Shown one piece after another: positions 15,001 through 19,866 of a stretch of 19,866 nt of DNA (within the stretch, counting starts at the first letter, position 1; each line of letters opens with the position of its first letter). Both the position numbers and the translations under genes were made by a program. The DNA is from Phycisphaerae bacterium (lineage in GTDB: Bacteria; Planctomycetota; Phycisphaerae; Sedimentisphaerales; SG8-4), in contig JAUWLI010000019.1 of NCBI GenBank assembly GCA_030613765.1, positions 1 through 19,866 of the forward strand, written 5' to 3'. The notes below the pieces were generated by a model. It was not told the DNA's origin, did no database searches, and was given only the letters and a program-made list of their open reading frames with translations.

Positions 15001-16103
15001 ATTTTCTTTTTCTCGGTGATATTTCTTGCAACATGAACGGTGCCGCTTATATTGCCATTATCATCGAGTATCGGGTCTATCGAAACTGCTATCCAAATAT
15101 CCTTGTCGGGTATATAGAGTTCCGCCTCCTCGTGTTTCTTCGTCTCTTTTGCCTTTCTGTGCGGGCATATATCCGGAGCTGCGTTTGTCCCGTGAAATAA
15201 TTCGTAGCATTTGCTGCCAACTATGTCGTCAAGCGGTTTGCCCAATAAATCCGACGTTGCCATGTTTGCCTTGAGTATCGTGAAGTCAGGATCAATGAGG
15301 ATGATCGAATCTTGAGTTGTATTAAAGGTGGTCTCCCATTGCTTTATAGCATTTTGTAGGGCCCTTTTTGTGTTCCTTAGCTCGAAGTTTTCGACAAGCT
15401 CCCACTTGTCTTGGCGCTTGATCACGGCAAATATATGACTGCTGACCACATCAACGACCTGGCTTGCCCCGCATGTATCAAGGCAGTAAGTGCAAATAGC
15501 GAGCATCTTATGCCTGCCAATGAACTCATCTATAGTTCTTTCGTACTCTGCGAATTGTCTCCAGTCTTTTTTTTGAAGCCACAAGGTATTTCCTGTGATA
15601 CGGAGCCCGTCAAACTTTCTTTTCCCGGCCTGTTCATATTTTTCCATCCAGCCTTGTATCACCTTATCGGCGTAGAAACTGCCGGACTTCGTATACCATT
15701 GATTGTAATCCAGGATTTCAATCTGGCCCTTCTCAATATAATCATCGAGGTTATTGACTGCCTGTCTTAAAGACTGTTCTGCATCCTTGGCGTTTAACGG
15801 TTCTGAGGTGATCCACACGCAAAATTCATTATTTTCCAGACCTTCTTTGAAGTAAGGCACCAGTATATTAATTAAATCCTGTTTGTCCTGATAGAAGACG
15901 CATAGGTGTGTGCCCCAGGGGACATCGCCCAAGACGTCAATTCCCGTTCTTCTTGCTGCTTGTGGTTTATCTACTCCAATTGTTGGCTGAATCTTCTTTT
16001 GCCAGGAGTCCTTACGTCTGAGGCGCTCTGTTTTCAGTTTGTGCTGGCGCAGCGCCTCCATCTCTTGAATAGACTTTTTTCCGTTCGACCCGGAATCGTG
16101 CAT
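12042..16103 (-). CDS. MEDS-PAS(7) hybrid-input sensor histidine kinase (HisKA_3 class)
   Basis: 1353 residues, AGGAAG 7 bases before the ATG. Order: charged N-terminus (1-50); a MEDS/DcmR-type sensory domain (about 62-235: WGTHLCVFYQ, ITSEPLNAKDAE, CTYCLDTCGASQVVDVV); seven PAS/PAC units (about 250-365, 372-487, 495-613, 620-740, 747-866, 873-990, 996-1115), each ending in a DIT-x-RK-like linker; a coiled segment; a HisKA_3 dimerisation domain with His1151 (TELHDEISQSL); and a HATPase (about 1245-1342) with N-box RELLINVVKHA, EDDGLGFD and GLFSIRERL. It has no transmembrane segments, so it is a cytoplasmic sensor. PAS1 carries Cys/His residues (CYELFHG ... CPH, at about 299-315) that may bind metal or haem. 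It phosphorylates the downstream NarL-type regulator, with which it overlaps. The family of MEDS proteins is linked to C1/redox sensing, but the signal here is unknown. Confidence 0.93.
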   Translation of the reverse strand: MHDSGSNGKKSIQEMEALRQHKLKTERLRRKDSWQKKIQPTIGVDKPQAARRTGIDVLGDVPWGTHLCVFYQDKQDLINILVPYFKEGLENNEFCVWITSEPLNAKDAEQSLRQAVNNLDDYIEKGQIEILDYNQWYTKSGSFYADKVIQGWMEKYEQAGKRKFDGLRITGNTLWLQKKDWRQFAEYERTIDEFIGRHKMLAICTYCLDTCGASQVVDVVSSHIFAVIKRQDKWELVENFELRNTKRALQNAIKQWETTFNTTQDSIILIDPDFTILKANMATSDLLGKPLDDIVGSKCYELFHGTNAAPDICPHRKAKETKKHEEAELYIPDKDIWIAVSIDPILDDNGNISGTVHVARNITEKKKMREALRENQEKMRSLLELSPDFIIIVNPDHKIQFINRTAHGNSVEEVIGKSAYEFIEPLYHKDVRKALSQAFSTGQSCSLVVRGIDHKGKIGWFENRLAPIKKDGSVYAVMVVSTDITKRRKAEEKLKQSREFLANTINALDDSFFVKDEEHRWTIFNDAACKAIGRPREELIGKSDYDIFPKEQADVFWEKDNLVFETGETSINEEEITWQGKLHTISTKKSLFKDFITGKRFIVGTVRDITERKQIEKTLRESEQKYRALVEQSLHGIVILQDFRIVFANAAAMEISGLTIDEAKSLTLEDMMAFIPLENRAATLERLKNRFAGKNEPGIYELRLVHRNGEEFWLNLSFSNIEYQGKFAIQLAFVDITDQKRMEEALRRSEKRFRDIFENTAVGIYCTTPDGRILMANPALVHMLRYSSFEELSQRNLEEEGFEPQYRRSMFKEEIERKGRIVSWESIWITRDGKKLYVIENARAVRDEDDKILYYEGTSENITERKKAEEALCESERRYRAIFEQAADSIVLIDAETGELVEFNDRTHQNLGYTREEFQNLKIPDFEVIESTEEVKKHLEKIVRTGTDTFETKHRTKDDEIRDVQIRSRAISIREKDFVQSIWRDITDSKKAEAALAESEGKFRNLAEGSPNMIFINKRGRILYANKKCEEIMGYNREEFYHPDFDFMTLIAPELRQLIKTNLGRHMKGEEIKPYEYGLVTKEGERLEAIITTKLMKYNGEDAILGTITDITERKQAEEKLREYQEQLKSLASELTLAEERERHRIATELHDEISQSLFISKMKLEEIQKSGSGKTFDDTLDEINNSLGRIIASMRSLTFDLSSPILYEFGFEEAVAEWLNERVEKKYGIATEFEDDGLPKPLDDDIRVILFRNVRELLINVVKHAHAKKIKVSIKKVDSQIRICVEDDGLGFDSAKAESMITNKKAFGLFSIRERLEHFGGNLKIESESGCGCRITITSPLSREEISKDKQA

Positions 16104-16172
16104 CGTTCTACTTCCTGTTAGACTAACTAATTACTCAGTCCTTTTGTTTCGAGTCGTATAATAGTTGTCCCC

Positions 16173-16200
16173 AGTGTAGGATATTCTATCTGAAAGTCAA
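16173..16200 (-). promoter_or_regulatory. Weak promoter candidate for the kinase/regulator operon
   Basis: Minus strand: TTGACT (16200-16195), 16-bp spacer, TACACT (16178-16173, 4 of 6). It lies in the 134-bp gap behind the cupin gene; read-through from the gat operon is also possible as no strong terminator is seen. Confidence 0.35.
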
Positions 16201-16237
16201 TCTGATTTATCTGTGTGAATCCTCACCGGCCACGAAC

Positions 16238-16582
16238 CTACACGGCTGATGCAGGAATAAGGCAAAGCATTCTCATAATGGAATCCCCCGTATTTTTGAA
16301 TTGGTGTTCTTTATTGGGCGGCACAAATATAACATGTTCGGATCCAAACTGATGTTCCTGGCCCTCATAAACAAAAGCGCCTTGGCCCTCAAGCACAAAT
16401 ACTTCATGTTCATGCAGGTGTGTATGCAGCGGTGTGTGACCGCCGGGCTGCAATTCAAACATCCGCATTGCAAAATTTTCCGCCCCGTCATCTTTGGAAA
16501 TAAGCCATCTTATTTCGACGTCTTTTGCACCCTCAATCTCTACTGAACATTTGCTGACATTGCTGCTTTTTTCTATTTTCAT
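16238..16582 (-). CDS. Small single-domain cupin protein
   Basis: 114 residues, one conserved cupin barrel. Motif 1: G47 then His53, His55 and Glu60 (GGHTPLHTHLHEHE); motif 2: G80 ... P88 ... His93 (FVPPNKEHQFKNTG). His53, His55, Glu60 and His93 match the usual metal ligands, so a bound divalent metal is likely. AAAGGT lies shortly before the ATG. Single-cupin proteins of this size act as dioxygenases, isomerases or binding proteins; the substrate cannot be told. The start lies 27 bp behind the gatB stop, so it is probably the last gene of the gat operon, a common kind of unrelated hitch-hiker. Confidence 0.88.
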   Translation of the reverse strand: MKIEKSSNVSKCSVEIEGAKDVEIRWLISKDDGAENFAMRMFELQPGGHTPLHTHLHEHEVFVLEGQGAFVYEGQEHQFGSEHVIFVPPNKEHQFKNTGDSIMRMLCLIPASAV

Positions 16583-16609
16583 CTTTTTTACCTTTTTCCT
16601 ATAAGGCCA

Positions 16610-18079
16610 TCAACCGAGTTTTTTTGCGAGTATTTGGGAAACAATTTTTGGGTTGGCCTGTCCTTTCGTTTTTTGCATGACCTGGCCCAGCAGAAAACCC
16701 AGGGCTTTTTTACTTTTTTTGCCGCCACTTTTCACATCATCAACCGCTTTGGAATTTTCCGCAAGTATCTTGTCAACTATTGTCTCCAACTCTCCAGCAT
16801 CGCTTTTCTGAATCAAGTTATTTTCTTTGTAAATTATGTCGAAGGATTTGTCCGGGTTTTGTGTCTTCAGTTCTATCGCTTTATTCGCTCCAGTAGCACT
16901 GATTAGACCATTGTCGACATCTTTTGCTATCTGTGCAAATTCCCTGGGTGTAACACCCAAATCGGCCACGGTGCATTCTCTTTCATTTGCCAATTTCAAA
17001 CCGACCTGCGTGAGTAGATTACAAACTCGCTTAGGTTCACCGCCGGCGTCTATCGACTCTTCGAAGAAATCGGCTGTCGAGCGTTCGGCTGTCAACACCC
17101 CTGCATCGTAATCACTTAACTTGTATTCATTGACATAACGAATTTGTCTCTTAATCGGCAGTTCACACAGGCCGGACCTTATATCATCCAGCCATTGTCC
17201 TGTCAATTCGACCGGCACAAGGTCGGGGTCGGGAAAGTATCTGTAATCGTGGGCCTCTTCTTTTTCTCTTTGCAGGACAGTTACCTCTCTGTCATCATCC
17301 CAACCACGTGTGGATTTACCGCCGGTTTCCATTGTTTTGCCAATTTGAAGGAATTCGTCAAGCTGCCTTTGGGTCTCATAGTCGACGCTTTTTTCCAATG
17401 CGCGGAAGCTGTTCAGGTTCTTGACTTCAACTATAGGTGTTTTATATTCCTGCCTGTCTTTGGTGATAACCAGATTGACATTCGGCTCAAAACGCATATT
17501 GCCTTTCTGCATATCAGCTTCGGAAACGCCCAGGTATCTGACCATTCGCTGCAATTCCACCGCCAAAGCCCGCACTTCAGCGGCATTGTTCATATCCGGC
17601 TCAGTGACAATTTCCAGTAACGGCGTCCCCGTCCTGTTCAAGTCAACCTGTGAAAAATTTCCCGCCGGGTGTAGATTTTTGCCGGCATCTTCTTCCAGGT
17701 GCGCCCTGATTATTCCTATTCTTTTGGTCTGCCCTTGCTCAAGCGGTATTTCAATAAAGCCGTTAGTACTGAGCGGCAAATCGTACTGGCTTATCTGGTA
17801 ATTCTTCGGCAAATCTGGGTAGTAGTAGCTCTTTCTATCCCACTTTGTGAACTTGGCTATTTCGCAATCCAGAGCCATTGCTACTAGCACCGCATATTCT
17901 ATTGCCTGTTTGTTCATCACTGGCAGGACGCCAGGCATACCAAGGCAAACCGGACATACTCTGCTGTTAGGCTTTTGGCCGAACTCCACCGCACAGCTGC
18001 AAAACATTTTGCTCCTGGTACAAAGGTGTACGTGTATCTCCAATCCTACTACAACCTTGTACTGTACTTCACTACTCAT
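16610..18079 (-). CDS. gatB: Aspartyl/glutamyl-tRNA amidotransferase subunit B
   Basis: 489 residues, the usual length. GatB binds mischarged Glu-tRNA(Gln) and/or Asp-tRNA(Asn), activates the acid with ATP and uses ammonia supplied by GatA to make the amide. The family signature VVGLEIHVHLCTRSKMFCSCA opens the protein, followed by PNSRVCPVCLGMPGVLPVMN with zinc-binding cysteines (27, 29, 42, 45); YPDLPKNYQISQYD, HLEEDAGK and DLNRTGTPLLEIVTEPD are also typical. The C-terminal ~150 residues are the YqeY-like helical domain that contacts tRNA (ending QANPKIVSQILAKKLG). The start lies 8 bp behind the gatA stop and 27 bp before the cupin gene. Confidence 0.97.
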   Translation of the reverse strand: MSSEVQYKVVVGLEIHVHLCTRSKMFCSCAVEFGQKPNSRVCPVCLGMPGVLPVMNKQAIEYAVLVAMALDCEIAKFTKWDRKSYYYPDLPKNYQISQYDLPLSTNGFIEIPLEQGQTKRIGIIRAHLEEDAGKNLHPAGNFSQVDLNRTGTPLLEIVTEPDMNNAAEVRALAVELQRMVRYLGVSEADMQKGNMRFEPNVNLVITKDRQEYKTPIVEVKNLNSFRALEKSVDYETQRQLDEFLQIGKTMETGGKSTRGWDDDREVTVLQREKEEAHDYRYFPDPDLVPVELTGQWLDDIRSGLCELPIKRQIRYVNEYKLSDYDAGVLTAERSTADFFEESIDAGGEPKRVCNLLTQVGLKLANERECTVADLGVTPREFAQIAKDVDNGLISATGANKAIELKTQNPDKSFDIIYKENNLIQKSDAGELETIVDKILAENSKAVDDVKSGGKKSKKALGFLLGQVMQKTKGQANPKIVSQILAKKLG

Positions 18080-18087
18080 TTATGCTC

Positions 18088-19554
18088 TCAATTAGTAACA
18101 GTTGGTTTTTTTGTATGCCACTCGGTTTGCATTTCAAACATTCTTGCTATTCGCAGGAGCTTATCTTCGGTAAAAGCTGGCGAAAGAATTTGTAGGCCGA
18201 TTGGCAAGTCATTATCGTCGAATCCACATGGAATGCTAATGGCCGGTATCCCTGATAAATTAGCGGCTATTGTATAAATATCCGAAAGATACATTTTCAG
18301 CGGGTCGTTGACCTTTTCACCAATTTTGAAAGCGGCCGTAGGTGAAACCGGCATCATGATGCAATCGCACTTTTCAAATGCGTTGGTAAAATCGGCCCGT
18401 ATCAAATTCCTGACCTTGAGTGCTTTCAAATAATAAGCGTCATAATAACCGCTCGATAGCGCATAAGTTCCCAGCATTATTCGCCTTTTGACTTCTTTGC
18501 CAAATGCTTCGGCTCTGGATTTCGAGTAGACTTCTATGTAATCGTCAGCTTTTTCACTTCGATGGCCGTAATGCACGCCGTCGTACCGGGCCAAATTGCT
18601 CGATGCCTCGGCGGTAGCAATCACATAGTAAGCGGCAATTGCATAATCCAGATGAGGCATCGTCATTTCTATTACCTCGGCCCCAAGCTTTTTATAAATA
18701 TCTATGGCATCAGCCAGGGCCTTTTGGACCTGCTTCTCAGCCCCCACGTTGAATTCCGGCACAATTGCTATTTTGAGCTTCTTCATCGGCTCGTCGAGTT
18801 TTTCGAGGTAATCACACACAGGGGCAACCACTTCGTCGACACTGGTGCTATCTGCGGGATCGTGGCCGGCTATAACATTCATCATTAACGCCGAATCAGC
18901 TACGGTGCGGGTTATCGACCCGATTTGGTCTAAGCTCGAACCGTATGCCACAAGTCCAAATCGCGAGACCCTGCCATACGTTGGCTTTAGCCCCACCACT
19001 CCGCAGAAACCAGCGGGCTGGCGAATGGAGCCGCCCGTGTCTGATCCAAGCGCAGCAAAACAAAGCCCCCCTGCCACCGCGGCAGCCGAGCCGCCGCTGC
19101 TTCCGCCCGGCACCCGGCTACGGTCCCATGGATTCACTGTCTGCTTTAAGCCGGAATTCTCTGTGCTCGAACCCATCGCAAACTCATCCATATTCGTCTT
19201 GCCCACTATGACCGCATCAGCGGAGAGGAGTTTTTCAACAACCGTGGCATTATAGGGTGCATGGAAATTTTCCAGTATCTTTGAAGCGCAGGTGGTAGCT
19301 CCGAAAGTAGTGCACATATTGTCTTTTATAGCGACGGGCACACCCGCCAACTTCCCTACCTGTTGGCCGGCGGCTATCCGCTTATCAACCTCCGCTGCCT
19401 TTTCCATCGCCCTATCTCGAAAAATGCTGATATAAGCACCAATGACCGGCTCCCGTTCCTCTATATTCTTAAAAATTGACTCGGTTGCTTCAACGCTGCT
19501 CACCTGGCCGGAGGCTATCTTGTCACGCAATTGTATCGCAGTCAGGTTCTTCAT
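18088..19554 (-). CDS. gatA: Aspartyl/glutamyl-tRNA amidotransferase subunit A
   Basis: 488 residues, full length. GatA is the amidase-signature glutaminase that releases ammonia from glutamine for GatB. The catalytic Lys77 (VAIKDN), cis-Ser152 and Ser176 (GGSSGGSAA and SDTGGSIRQPAG) are all in place, with spacing as in known GatA. The C-terminal part is intact (DDNDLPIGLQILSP, MFEMQTEWH). It starts 16 bp behind the stop of a hydrolase gene and is followed by gatB after 8 bp, so the set is cotranscribed. The usual upstream partner gatC is not adjacent in this window. A weak AGGT site lies upstream of the ATG. Confidence 0.97.
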   Translation of the reverse strand: MKNLTAIQLRDKIASGQVSSVEATESIFKNIEEREPVIGAYISIFRDRAMEKAAEVDKRIAAGQQVGKLAGVPVAIKDNMCTTFGATTCASKILENFHAPYNATVVEKLLSADAVIVGKTNMDEFAMGSSTENSGLKQTVNPWDRSRVPGGSSGGSAAAVAGGLCFAALGSDTGGSIRQPAGFCGVVGLKPTYGRVSRFGLVAYGSSLDQIGSITRTVADSALMMNVIAGHDPADSTSVDEVVAPVCDYLEKLDEPMKKLKIAIVPEFNVGAEKQVQKALADAIDIYKKLGAEVIEMTMPHLDYAIAAYYVIATAEASSNLARYDGVHYGHRSEKADDYIEVYSKSRAEAFGKEVKRRIMLGTYALSSGYYDAYYLKALKVRNLIRADFTNAFEKCDCIMMPVSPTAAFKIGEKVNDPLKMYLSDIYTIAANLSGIPAISIPCGFDDNDLPIGLQILSPAFTEDKLLRIARMFEMQTEWHTKKPTVTN

Positions 19555-19570
19555 AGTCGAAAGTTACCTG

Positions 19571-19866
19571 TCATTTCGTGTTACTGGCTTTACTGTGTTT
19601 GAGAAACCAGTCATAGAGTTTCTTGTTCTTATACGTTTCCGTCCATGAGTCGTGACCGGCATTAGGATAAACAGTCAATTTCGCGTCTCCACCACGGGCT
19701 TTAATGACATTGACCATTTCCTCGGATTGTTTCAATGGGACAACGGAATCTTTTGCCCCGTGAAAGGCCCAAACGGGAATATCTTTTAGCCTGAATGCCA
19801 TGATACGATTACCCCCTCCGCAGATAGGCGCTACGGCGGCAAAACGCTCTGGATACTCAGACGCCA
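19571..19866 (-). CDS. Alpha/beta hydrolase (esterase/phospholipase-like), C-terminal part
   Basis: The frame is open to the window edge (about 97 codons seen); the ATG at 19801 is internal, since upstream codons read YPERFAAVAPICGGGNRI. The visible part is the C-terminal half of an alpha/beta-hydrolase fold: PERFAAVAPICGGG, then PVWAFHGAKDSVVP with the acidic triad residue (Asp of GAKD), and NAGHDSW with the catalytic His. The nucleophile Ser lies outside the window. It resembles the predicted-peptidase/phospholipase-carboxylesterase group (dienelactone hydrolase and PHB-depolymerase relatives), often exported in planctomycetes, but the N-terminus is not seen. It precedes gatA by 16 bp and probably shares its transcript. 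Confidence 0.82.
   Translation of the reverse strand, partial: ASEYPERFAAVAPICGGGNRIMAFRLKDIPVWAFHGAKDSVVPLKQSEEMVNVIKARGGDAKLTVYPNAGHDSWTETYKNKKLYDWFLKHSKASNTK

Overview
The window looks like a chromosomal segment of a planctomycete, most likely of the Phycisphaerae/Sedimentisphaerales type. This is inferred from gene content and not from a marker gene. The pointers are: secreted carbohydrate-active-like proteins with conserved C-terminal beta-sandwich domains; a right-handed beta-helix protein ending in a degenerate dockerin-type calcium-binding module; a Tat-exported aldo/keto reductase; a sensor kinase with seven PAS domains; and blocks of short dispersed repeats that I associate with such genomes. 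There are no tRNA or rRNA genes, no CRISPR array and no recognisable transposase.

Layout. Positions 1-1062 (+) hold the 3' end of a DUF4838 glycoside-hydrolase-like gene. A 523-bp gap with repeats and a promoter follows. Then comes a secreted beta-propeller protein, 1586-3124 (+). From 7366 down to 3306 three genes on the minus strand form a probable secreted-protein operon: beta-helix/dockerin protein, subtilisin-like protease, small exported protein. It is driven by a near-consensus promoter at 7440-7468 with a structured 5' leader. The small protein carries a motif (xVxDGDLxLxG) that resembles three repeats at the C-terminus of the protease. Positions 7500-8381 have no gene but hold an orphan plus-strand promoter, dispersed repeats and a helically phased tandem repeat.

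From 10082 down to 8382 lie a Tat-signal aldo/keto reductase and a four-haem cytochrome c lipoprotein, a plausible cell-envelope redox pair. From 10827 to 10383 lies a small winged-helix protein overlapping a small cysteine-rich protein. From 16103 to 11401 lie a large MEDS-PAS7-histidine kinase and a NarL-type response regulator sharing an ATGA overlap. From 19866 to 16238 lies a tightly packed set: 3' end of an alpha/beta hydrolase, gatA, gatB and a small cupin. gatC is not next to gatAB within the window.

The first part (1-7.4 kb) is about secretion and probably polysaccharide or protein degradation; the middle concerns redox and small regulators; the end is signal transduction and the core transamidation pathway for Gln-tRNA/Asn-tRNA. 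No single gene here is a clear new system. The most unusual items are the shared GDLYLKG-like motif in the protease operon, the tandem hairpin and phased repeats, the reductase/cytochrome pair with a degenerate reductase active site, and the structured leaders.
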